DNA of 64,000 bases from the NCBI GenBank assembly GCA_017410065.1, contig JAFQRL010000011.1:118335-182334 (forward strand). Direction: 5' to 3'. The notes under the pieces were generated by a model. That model had not been told where the DNA came from, made no database searches, and saw nothing but the letters and a program-made list of their open reading frames with translations. Origin of the DNA: Clostridia bacterium (GTDB lineage: Bacteria; Bacillota; Clostridia; Oscillospirales; CAG-272). This document shows, in pieces, positions 17,170 through 25,242 of this stretch (position 1 is the first letter of the stretch; each line of letters opens with the position of its first letter). The position numbers and the translations under genes were made by a program.

Positions 17170-18141
17170 ATGAATTTCATTACTGATCCCGCAACCAAGT
17201 TTGATTTTCAGCCTGCTGATTTTGTTCCCTTTAAGGACAAAAAGGTTTGCGAATACGTTCGTAGCCTCAGCGGCAAGGATCTTGAAAAGAGAGAGGCTTG
17301 GTGGCACCCCGAGTTTGAAGTAAAGGTTATGATGAACCCCCATCCCGTTCTCATCTCCACTCTCTTCACTCGTCTTAAGGCTGCTTCCGAGGCTGGTAAG
17401 TCCTTTACTATGATTCTCGGCAACCCCGAGCCCGACACCTACATTCCTCTTGCACAGCTTATTAACTACTTCAAGGTTGACTGCTCTAAGGTTCACCTTG
17501 TTGCAGAGGACGAGTGGGCTGATCAGGACGGCAACATTGCTCCTATCACCTACGAGGCAGGCTTTGCTCACTCTATGATCAAGTATCTCTACTATCAGAT
17601 CGACGAGAAGCTTCGTATGCCTATGGAGAACGTTCACTTCCCCACCAACGCAAACATCAAGGATTACTCCAAGATCATCGACGACATCACCGAGGGCACA
17701 GGTGCTGATATCGCATCCACCTCTCCCGGATGGGCAGGCCATATGGCATTCGTTGATCCCATTCCCGAGTTCATCGGCTCCGGCGACATCGAAGAATGGC
17801 TCAATCAGCCCGCACAGATCGTTAAGCTTCATCCTATGACAATTATGCAGAACTCCCTCAACGGTACGTTCGGTCAGTCGGGTGACATCGCAAACGTTCC
17901 TCCTTGCGCTGCAACCATCGGTCCCCTTGACGTTATGCGTGCTAAGGAAAGAATTGAGGTTCACGCACTTGCAACCTGCGGCACCTTCTCCTCTTGGCAG
18001 AGAATGACCAGCCGTCTTTGCACACACGGTCCTATCACTCCTTACCTTCCCTCAACTATGCTTCAGACAAAGAAGACACAGGTTTACATCTCCGAGGAGC
18101 TTGCAGCTCCCTTCGAGTGCTGGGAAAAGGTTGGTTATTAA
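17170..18141 (+). CDS. NagB-like (glucosamine-6-phosphate isomerase family) protein with altered active site
   Basis: A 323-residue protein of the NagB/6-phosphogluconolactonase fold. The phosphate loop region MILGNPEPDTY and the AEDEWADQDG block (NagB DE-Y motif) can be aligned. However the NagB catalytic segment DGHIAFNEP reads AGHMAFVDP here (STSPGWAGHMAFVDPIPEF): the His stays, but the catalytic Asp is Ala and the Glu is Asp. True glucosamine-6-phosphate deaminases have about 240-270 residues. It may therefore be an isomerase or hydrolase of a related amino-sugar phosphate rather than a standard deaminase. Last gene of the rightward unit, followed by a strong terminator. Confidence 0.75.
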   Translation: MNFITDPATKFDFQPADFVPFKDKKVCEYVRSLSGKDLEKREAWWHPEFEVKVMMNPHPVLISTLFTRLKAASEAGKSFTMILGNPEPDTYIPLAQLINYFKVDCSKVHLVAEDEWADQDGNIAPITYEAGFAHSMIKYLYYQIDEKLRMPMENVHFPTNANIKDYSKIIDDITEGTGADIASTSPGWAGHMAFVDPIPEFIGSGDIEEWLNQPAQIVKLHPMTIMQNSLNGTFGQSGDIANVPPCAATIGPLDVMRAKERIEVHALATCGTFSSWQRMTSRLCTHGPITPYLPSTMLQTKKTQVYISEELAAPFECWEKVGY

Positions 18142-18177
18142 TTCGTTTTCGAATTATATTATTAATCATAAACGCGA

Positions 18178-18209
18178 AGAACGGAAGGCTTGCCTTCCGT
18201 TCTTTTTTA
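18178..18209 (+). terminator. Terminator of the NagA/NagB-like unit
   Basis: AGAACGGAAGGC and GCCTTCCGTTCT form a 12-bp stem with a 2-base loop, followed by TTTTTT. Confidence 0.93.
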
Positions 18210-18263
18210 TGGAATATGTAAATAATTGATTACATATTCCCCGTAAACTCTCTAAAATACTAT

Positions 18264-18297
18264 AAAAAGGGGTGATGCGCAAATGCGCATCACCCCA
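18264..18297 (-). terminator. Terminator of the giant repeat-protein gene
   Basis: GGGGTGATGCGC and GCGCATCACCCC, 12-bp stem, 4-base loop. On the minus strand it is followed by TTTTTATAG and lies 34 bases beyond the stop codon of the giant gene. Confidence 0.88.
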
Positions 18298-18330
18298 AAT
18301 GCTTTTTGATGATATTAAGGTGCTGAAAGA

Positions 18331-21300
18331 TCAATCAAAGGAGCCGGTTGAAATATAATTAACAAGCTGATTGATGGTCTTTGTTTTGAACGTATCGCTA
18401 AGTGTTGCACCTTCTTTAAGCTTAATTACGCCTGCGTCGCAAAGCTGACCGATCGTAACGGTATCAAAGATGCCGTCAAGTGCTTCGGGAAGCTCAGATA
18501 GCTTAGTATCCGACGCAATGAGAGAGAGATAACCTGATTGTCTATCTTCTTCAAGTACAATATCACCGATGGTGAGATTATCAGTGAGATCATTAAGCTC
18601 CGAGAACTTCTCGCCCGAAACCTTATTCATAAGAGGATGAACGGCTTTACCTTCAGCATCGTACCACCAATACTCACCTGTAATAGGATCACCGTTTGAA
18701 TCAAGTCTGTTAGAGTATGTGTAGCCAAGAAGGTCGCCCATCTTCTTAGAATTGATCGTGGTGGATATATCGGAGATCTTAGATCCTGCAATTGCCGCCA
18801 TCACACCCGTGACTCTTGAGCCTCTTGTGCCGTCGGCATTTGTATAATACCAATAGCCTGTAACAGTATCCTGCTGATAACTAAATACATCGGCAATCGT
18901 TATACCCTGGATACGGCTTGAAAGCTCTGCTTCATCCGTGAGATGACCGACAGTCAAATCTGCGAAGGAAACAAGCACACCGTGAGCTTCATTGATGCAA
19001 TCGGGATCAGTGAACCACTTACCGTCCTTATAGGTATATCCCGCGATATCAGCTATCTTGGTATCATTTATAACGCTGTCAACGTTACCGACAGATGCGC
19101 CCGCTATAACAGCCATAATACCGCTTACAGGAGTCTTCACTCCGCCAATATACTCATAGTAGGTATTTGTTGCAGAATCATATTCATAACCGAGAACGTC
19201 GTATATCTTTATTTCCTGAACCTTTCCGCGAAGAAGTGCTTCGTTAGAAAGATCCTTAACGGAAAGACCTGCAAGAGAGCCGAGAATGCCGCTGACGGGT
19301 GTATTTACAGCCTCGCTGGTGTAGCTTACGTACCACTTGCCGTCAACCTCAACGTAGCCTGCGATATCTCCAACTGTTGTGTCGTCAATTACAGAATCAA
19401 CGTTGCCGACAGACGCGCCAGCGATAACAGCCATAATGCCATCAACAGGAGTCTTGACTCCGCCAATATACTCATAGTAGGTATCTGTTGCAGAATCATA
19501 TTCATAACCGAGAACGTCGTAGATCTTTATTCCCTGAACCTTTTCACGAAGAAGAGTCTCATCAGAAAGCTCCTTAACGGAAAGAGCTGCAAGAGAGCCG
19601 AGAATGCCGCTGACAGGTGTATTTACAGCCTCGCTGGTGTAGCTTACGTACCACTTGCCGTCAACCTCAACGTAGCCTGCGATATCTCCAACCGTTGTGT
19701 CGTCAATTACAGAATCAACGTTGCCGACAGACGCGCCTGCGATAACAGCCATAATGCCATCAACAGGAGTCTTGACTCCGCTTATATACTCGTAGTAGGT
19801 ATCTGTTGCAGAATCATATTCATAACCGAGAACGTCGTAGATCTTTATTCCCTGAACCTTTTCACGAAGAAGAGTCTCATCAGAAAGCTCCTTAACGGAA
19901 AGACCTGCAAGAGAACCGAGAATGCCGCTGACGGGTGTATTTACAGTTTCGCTGGTGTAGCTTACGTACCACTTGCCGTCAACCTCAACGTAGCCTGCGA
20001 TATCACCGACCGTGGTGTTATCAATTACAGAATCAACGTTACCAACGGTTGCGCCCGCGATAATCGCCATAATTCCGCTGACAGGCACTTCTTTAATTCC
20101 TACAAGATCATAATAAGTATCGGTCGCCTCGTCATATCTGTAATTAAGGACCTCGGAGATCTTAATAGTCCGTACCTTATCGCGAAGAACCGTCTCGTTC
20201 GAAAACTCCTTAACGGAGAGATCGGCAAGAGAGCCGAGAATTCCGCTGGCGGGAGTGTTATTATTCTCATCGGTGTAGCTTACGTACCACTTACCGTCGT
20301 GAAGAACGTATCCCGCAATGGAACCGACCTTTGTGTCATTAATAACGCTGTCAACGTTGCCGACGGTAGCTCCTGCAATAGCAGACATAATGCCACTAAC
20401 TTTCTTCTCGTATCCTGAAACCTTTTCGTAATAGGTATCGGTGGCTTCATCGTACCTATAACCGAGAACAACGTAGATATGTACGTCCTGAATCTTCTCA
20501 AGGATCTTTTCCTCGCTTGAAAGCTGCTTTACAGTCAGATCAGCAAGTGCTCCGAGAATTCCTTTTGCAGGAACGTTGTTGCTTTCATCGGTATAGCTAT
20601 CATACCACTTTCCGTTCACGTAATCGAATCCTGCAACGTCTCCTACCTTTGTTTCATCGATAACAGAATCGATCGTACCAACAGTCGCTCCCGCTATTAC
20701 AGCCATAAGGCCTGTAACAGGTGTTTCAACGCCGTCGACCTTTTCATAATAGGTGTCGGTTGCTTCATCGTATCTATAACCGAGAACGCTGTATATCTTT
20801 ATTCCTTCGATCTTGGTACGAAGAGTATCCTCGTTTGAGAGATCCTTAACGGTAATATCAGCAAGTGCTGCAATTATTCCGTCTGCGGGAATATTGTTGG
20901 TTTCATCAATATATTCCTCATACCAGGTACCGTCAACGAGGACGTAACCTGCAACAGAGCCGATCTTTGTTTCGTTTATGGTATCTTCAAGAGTTGATGT
21001 TGTTGCATCGGCAACAATGCCGAGAACACCACCAACAACAGCGCCCTTCGAATTCACCCAATCGCCATCGGTATTCTGAGTAAATCCGAGAAGCTTACCG
21101 ACCTGGATGGTCTTGAGCTTTTCTTCAAGCTCGCCGTTCAATAGAGAATCAAAGTTGATACCCGCAAATTCGGATGTGACGCTATCGTCAAGAGTCAGCT
21201 CGATAACGTCGTTACCGTCTCTCTGAACGATATCCCAGGAATAATATTTTGCACCAACAGAATCGGTGGGATCGTCGTCGTACTCAACAAGATCAAGAAT

Positions 21301-24300
21301 ACTTGCAACCTTAAGCAAGGTTACTTTATTCATAAGCTCGGAGATCTTAACGTCTGCCAAAGCGGCAATAACAGAATTAGCTCTATTTTCATCTTCGTCA
21401 AGCCAGATCTTTATCGAGACCTTATCGCTGATATCAACGTTCGAGGAGCCGATATACACGGGAAGGCTTTCGCCAAGCTTAAGGCCGAATACTTCGCCAA
21501 GCGTCAATGAATCTATGATCTCATCTGTATCAAGGTTGCCGTCAAGCACGTCGCTGAGCTTAAACTCGGCGATAGTCGCGCCAACGCCAATTATATCGTT
21601 GCCATTCTTATCTGACCAAAGGAATTCATTCGCATCACTGCCCTCGGTGTAATCGGGGTTATTTATCTTTGTGTAACCCATAAGATCACCGAATCTTGTG
21701 TCCGATTCCTTGAATTTATCTATAAGAACCTGATCGGCAGGCTTGTTTTCGGGATGATCAATGAGCTCATAGAGAGCAATACTGCAAAGAGGCGCAAAGA
21801 GTGCGTCGGCAGGGGTCCTCTCATCTCCGATCTTTCCGTCATCGCGGTACCACTTACCGTCGCTCTCATCATAAACGTAGCCCATCATACTGCCAAGCTT
21901 CGTACCCGCGATCTGATACTGATCCATAATTATATCCGAGGCAGATGTGCCGGGTGCGGGATCAAGAAGATCGGAGAGCTTAGCGTTGCAGATAGGAGCA
22001 AAGAACGCATCGGCCTCGGTGCGCTCAGTACCTGTTGCGCCATTATCGAGATACCACTTGGAATCTGTCTCATCGTAGTAGTAGCCCATTACGTCGCCAA
22101 GCCTGATGCCCGAATCGGAGAAGGAATCCATAACGATATCAGCCGCGGTCTTACCCTCCTCGGGATCAAGAAGATCGGAAATAGCAACGTCACAAATTGG
22201 CTCGAAGATCGCATCAGCCTTTGTGCGCTCGTCGCCTGTTTTGCCGTCGTCAACGTACCAATGACCGTCGGTCTCGTCGTAAACGTAGCCCATTATATTG
22301 CCAAGCTTGGAGCCAGAGTCTGCAAAGGCTTTCTTGATAACGTCAACAGCTGTGGAGCCATCCTCAGGCTTCAGAAGATCGCCGAGAAGTACGTCGCAAA
22401 GCGGCTCAAACAAAGCATCCGCAGGAGTTCTTTCACTACCCGACTTGCCGTCATCCACGTACCAATGTCCGTCGGTCTCGTCGTAAACATAGCCCATAAG
22501 AGAGCCGAGCTTTGTTTCTGACTCTGCAAAGGCATCAAGAAGCGTATCAACGGCCGTCTTGCCCTCACCGGGTTCAAGAAGCGAGCCGATAGTAACGCCG
22601 CAAAGAGGTGCAAAGATAGCATCAGCCTCGGTGCGCTCATCACCACTCTTGCCGTCATCTACGTACCATTTGCCGTCGGCCTCATCGTAAACATAGCCCA
22701 TAATCTCACCGATCTTAGTATTTGAATCGGTGAATGCATCAAGAATAACGTCAACAGCTGTGGAGCCTTCCTCGGGACGAATGAGATCGGTTACGGATAC
22801 ACCGCAAACGGGATCAAGAAGTGCTCCTGCCTCGGTGCGCTCTGCACCCGTCTTGCCGTCGTCCACGTACCACTTTCTGTCGGTTTCGTCATAAACGTAG
22901 CCCATAAGAGTACCGAGCTTCGTTTGAGCATCCGCAAAGGCGTCAACAACGGTATCAATAGCCGTTTTACCCTCCTCGGGATCGAGAAGACTGCCAACTG
23001 TGATTCCGCAGATCGGTGCAAAGATGGCATCTGCCTCGGTGCGCTCTGAACCGCTCTTACCGTCATCAACGTACCACTTGCCGTCTGTTTCATCATAAAC
23101 ATAGCCCATAAGAGAGCCGAGCGTTGTGCCTGAATCCTTAAGTGCGCCGAGAATTACGTCAAAGGCTGTGCTTCCCTCCTCGGGACGAAGAAGCTCTGCG
23201 ATCTTAACATCGCAGAAGGGAGCAAATATTGCATCCGCCGCTGTGCGCTCGTCTCCGCTCTTGCCGTCGTCCACGTACCACTTGCCATCGGTCTCATCGT
23301 AAACGTAGCCGATAAGCGAGCCAAGGGTGGTGTCGGAATCTGCATAAGCATCAACGACTGTATCTATAATTGTTTTATCGCCCTCGGGCTCTATAAGAGA
23401 GCTTACCTTTATTCCGCAAAGGGGAGCAAATATTGCATCAGCCAATGTGCGCTCATCACCGGTCTTGCCGTCGTCCACGTACCACTTGCCATCGGTCTCG
23501 TCGTAAGCATAGCCCATAAGAGTACCAACGGTAGTACCCGCATCGTCAAGCGCGCCGATAACCACGTCGAATATATCCGATCCCTCCTCGGGACGGATAA
23601 GCTCTGCGACCTCAATTCCGCAGAAGGGAGCGAATATTGCATCCGCCTCTGTGCGCTCCGCGCCGCTCTTGCCGTCGTCTACGTACCAATTGCCATCGGT
23701 TTCGTCGTAAACGTAGCCCATAAGAGTGCCGATAGTCGTGTTGGAATCGGCAAACGCCTCAACTACAACGTCAACAACCGTCTCGCCCTCTTCGGGAGTA
23801 AGAATATCGCCGATACCTATACCGCAGATCGGAGCGAATATCGCATCCGCCTCGGTACGCTCGTCGCCACTCTTGCCGTTATCAACGTACCACTTACCGT
23901 CAGCCTCGTCGTAATAATAGCCAAGAAGATCACCAAGACGTGTGTTGGAGTCTGCAAAAGCATCAACGACAACGTCTATAACAGTCTTCCCTTCCTCGGG
24001 CTCAAGAAGCTCATCTATGGTAATTCCGCAAATGGGAGCGAATATCGCATCCGCTTCGGTACGCTCGTCGCCGCTCTTGCCGTCGTCTACGTACCATTTT
24101 CCATCTGCCTCATCGTAATAATATCCTAAAAGTCCTCCAATATCAATTCCTTTAGTTACGCCTGCAATATCAATATAGAACGAGCCGTTCTCATCAACCG
24201 ATATAAGCTCGCCAAGGGTCTTGCCTCCGAGAGCCTCGGGAAGCTCAACCGATTCAAATGCGTTAACAAGATGCGCAATGGTTACGTCCGCGAGATTTTC

Positions 24301-25002
24301 ATCAATCACCTCAAGTACGTTCAGCTTACCCGCCTGGGCATCTGCAAGAACGTCTCCGAGATCAATTGGAGCAAGGATCTCCATAATCGTCATCTTATTG
24401 GGATCGGCAGGTACCATAACGTACTCACCGTCTGCATTTTTTTCATAATTAACGCCGAGAATATAGCCGACCTCAATGCCATCAAAGAGATAGCCCATAT
24501 CCATATCAACAACGTCTGCAAGAGTGCGCGATTTAAGCTTATGTATAAGAGGATCGCTGATAACGTCCTCGGGAACGTACTTCAGAACGTAGCTGACCTC
24601 AACACATTCAAGCATTTTATAGAGACCGTCCTCCGCGAAGATCTCGGTGAACGGAAGAGTGCGGAGATCCTCGGGAATAAAGGAAGCGACCTCGTCGCTC
24701 ATCTTTAAGCCGTACCTTTCCGCAAGCATATCGAAGGTGACCTCCTCACCAAGAGAGGAAAGATGCTCGACCTCGGCGATCATCTGCTTGATCGTGAGAG
24801 AATCAACGGGCACCTCGGCATTTGGATCGAAATACTCCTCTGTACTGATATTCGCTCCGAATTTATTAAGAAAATCAACCGAGAGGTTGTTGTAAGCTAT
24901 AAATCCTGCTCCAACAAGTATTCCCGCAAAGCTAAAGAATCCGAATAGAAAAGCTAAAAATAAAGAGAGAAATCGGTTGAATACCAGCAATGTTTTACGC
25001 AT
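18331..25002 (-). CDS. Giant membrane-anchored tandem-repeat protein, function unknown
   Basis: About 2223 residues. I recognise no family. A basic N terminus and one long hydrophobic segment (about 8-40, FLSLFLAFLFGFFSFAGILV) act as signal anchor, so nearly the whole protein is probably outside the cell. After about 250 unique acidic residues come 12 exact-length 68-residue repeats (about 293-1108), a 240-residue linker, six 106-residue repeats (about 1352-1987) plus one degenerate copy, and a unique tail ending NYISTGSFD. No LPxTG or other C-terminal anchor. Repeats are rich in Asp, Gly, Tyr and Trp (GYVYDETDGKWYVDDGK), suggesting beta-hairpins. I chose the ATG at 25002, which has AAAGGA seven bases before it; the frame is open to 25044. 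Single gene with its own promoter and terminator. Confidence 0.85.
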   Translation of the reverse strand: MRKTLLVFNRFLSLFLAFLFGFFSFAGILVGAGFIAYNNLSVDFLNKFGANISTEEYFDPNAEVPVDSLTIKQMIAEVEHLSSLGEEVTFDMLAERYGLKMSDEVASFIPEDLRTLPFTEIFAEDGLYKMLECVEVSYVLKYVPEDVISDPLIHKLKSRTLADVVDMDMGYLFDGIEVGYILGVNYEKNADGEYVMVPADPNKMTIMEILAPIDLGDVLADAQAGKLNVLEVIDENLADVTIAHLVNAFESVELPEALGGKTLGELISVDENGSFYIDIAGVTKGIDIGGLLGYYYDEADGKWYVDDGKSGDERTEADAIFAPICGITIDELLEPEEGKTVIDVVVDAFADSNTRLGDLLGYYYDEADGKWYVDNGKSGDERTEADAIFAPICGIGIGDILTPEEGETVVDVVVEAFADSNTTIGTLMGYVYDETDGNWYVDDGKSGAERTEADAIFAPFCGIEVAELIRPEEGSDIFDVVIGALDDAGTTVGTLMGYAYDETDGKWYVDDGKTGDERTLADAIFAPLCGIKVSSLIEPEGDKTIIDTVVDAYADSDTTLGSLIGYVYDETDGKWYVDDGKSGDERTAADAIFAPFCDVKIAELLRPEEGSTAFDVILGALKDSGTTLGSLMGYVYDETDGKWYVDDGKSGSERTEADAIFAPICGITVGSLLDPEEGKTAIDTVVDAFADAQTKLGTLMGYVYDETDRKWYVDDGKTGAERTEAGALLDPVCGVSVTDLIRPEEGSTAVDVILDAFTDSNTKIGEIMGYVYDEADGKWYVDDGKSGDERTEADAIFAPLCGVTIGSLLEPGEGKTAVDTLLDAFAESETKLGSLMGYVYDETDGHWYVDDGKSGSERTPADALFEPLCDVLLGDLLKPEDGSTAVDVIKKAFADSGSKLGNIMGYVYDETDGHWYVDDGKTGDERTKADAIFEPICDVAISDLLDPEEGKTAADIVMDSFSDSGIRLGDVMGYYYDETDSKWYLDNGATGTERTEADAFFAPICNAKLSDLLDPAPGTSASDIIMDQYQIAGTKLGSMMGYVYDESDGKWYRDDGKIGDERTPADALFAPLCSIALYELIDHPENKPADQVLIDKFKESDTRFGDLMGYTKINNPDYTEGSDANEFLWSDKNGNDIIGVGATIAEFKLSDVLDGNLDTDEIIDSLTLGEVFGLKLGESLPVYIGSSNVDISDKVSIKIWLDEDENRANSVIAALADVKISELMNKVTLLKVASILDLVEYDDDPTDSVGAKYYSWDIVQRDGNDVIELTLDDSVTSEFAGINFDSLLNGELEEKLKTIQVGKLLGFTQNTDGDWVNSKGAVVGGVLGIVADATTSTLEDTINETKIGSVAGYVLVDGTWYEEYIDETNNIPADGIIAALADITVKDLSNEDTLRTKIEGIKIYSVLGYRYDEATDTYYEKVDGVETPVTGLMAVIAGATVGTIDSVIDETKVGDVAGFDYVNGKWYDSYTDESNNVPAKGILGALADLTVKQLSSEEKILEKIQDVHIYVVLGYRYDEATDTYYEKVSGYEKKVSGIMSAIAGATVGNVDSVINDTKVGSIAGYVLHDGKWYVSYTDENNNTPASGILGSLADLSVKEFSNETVLRDKVRTIKISEVLNYRYDEATDTYYDLVGIKEVPVSGIMAIIAGATVGNVDSVIDNTTVGDIAGYVEVDGKWYVSYTSETVNTPVSGILGSLAGLSVKELSDETLLREKVQGIKIYDVLGYEYDSATDTYYEYISGVKTPVDGIMAVIAGASVGNVDSVIDDTTVGDIAGYVEVDGKWYVSYTSEAVNTPVSGILGSLAALSVKELSDETLLREKVQGIKIYDVLGYEYDSATDTYYEYIGGVKTPVDGIMAVIAGASVGNVDSVIDDTTVGDIAGYVEVDGKWYVSYTSEAVNTPVSGILGSLAGLSVKDLSNEALLRGKVQEIKIYDVLGYEYDSATNTYYEYIGGVKTPVSGIMAVIAGASVGNVDSVINDTKIADIAGYTYKDGKWFTDPDCINEAHGVLVSFADLTVGHLTDEAELSSRIQGITIADVFSYQQDTVTGYWYYTNADGTRGSRVTGVMAAIAGSKISDISTTINSKKMGDLLGYTYSNRLDSNGDPITGEYWWYDAEGKAVHPLMNKVSGEKFSELNDLTDNLTIGDIVLEEDRQSGYLSLIASDTKLSELPEALDGIFDTVTIGQLCDAGVIKLKEGATLSDTFKTKTINQLVNYISTGSFD
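19042..20949 (-). repeat. Six tandem 318-bp repeats (type B) in the giant gene
   Basis: Six in-frame copies of exactly 318 bp (106 residues), each starting at a GY/GF...GKWY motif; starts on the minus strand at 20949, 20631, 20313, 19995, 19677 and 19359. The last three (19042-19995) are nearly identical at DNA level, which points to recent duplication or gene conversion. A seventh, degenerate copy starts at 19041. Each unit divides into two sub-units of about 56 and 50 residues with similar patterns. Confidence 0.95.
21679..24126 (-). repeat. Twelve tandem 204-bp repeats (type A) in the giant gene
   Basis: Twelve copies of exactly 204 bp (68 residues) with no length variation: 24126 down to 21679. 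The unit runs GYxYDExDGKWYVDDGKxG, then ERTEADAIFAPICGI, then a Leu/Pro/Glu-rich part (LLDPEEGKTAIDTVVDAF) and ends TKLGTLM. Several adjacent copies alternate between two subtypes (GKT versus GST after PEE), suggesting duplication of two-unit blocks. Confidence 0.95.
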
Positions 25003-25141
25003 TTTTTTATCCTTTCGCATAACGCCGAGGCGTTTAAATACCAATTTTAATTAGAAAGCTAAGCCCAACAAACCTAACCGATCAAGATTAAATTTTCGAT
25101 CGAACGAGGAAAAGCAGACCTACCTCTACAAATACACTATT

Positions 25142-25170
25142 ATTTTAGCATATATTTTATGTAAAGTCAA
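25142..25170 (-). promoter_or_regulatory. Promoter of the giant repeat-protein gene
   Basis: Minus strand TTGACT (25170-25165), 17-bp spacer, TAAAAT (25147-25142). It gives a leader of about 130 bases that contains a small AACGCC/GGCGTT hairpin (25021-25034) just before the ribosome site. Confidence 0.65.
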
Positions 25171-25201
25171 GGATTTTTATATATTTAAAATATATTTGAC
25201 T

Positions 25202-25236
25202 GAAAAGAGCCCCTCCGCACAGCGGAGAGACTCTTA
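25202..25236 (-). terminator. Terminator of the EF-G-like gene
   Basis: A 14-bp GC-rich stem (AAGAG...CTCCGC with GCGGAG...CTCTT, 25205-25235, a few G-U pairs) with a 3-base loop, followed by TTTTC on the minus strand, directly after the stop codon at 25243. Confidence 0.85.
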
Positions 25237-25242
25237 TAATTA

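Noticed and set aside
18943..20418. A 491-codon open frame on the plus strand inside the giant gene
   Set aside because: It is the mirror of the type B repeats on the coding strand: periodic, without a ribosome site, and explained by codon bias of the real minus-strand gene.
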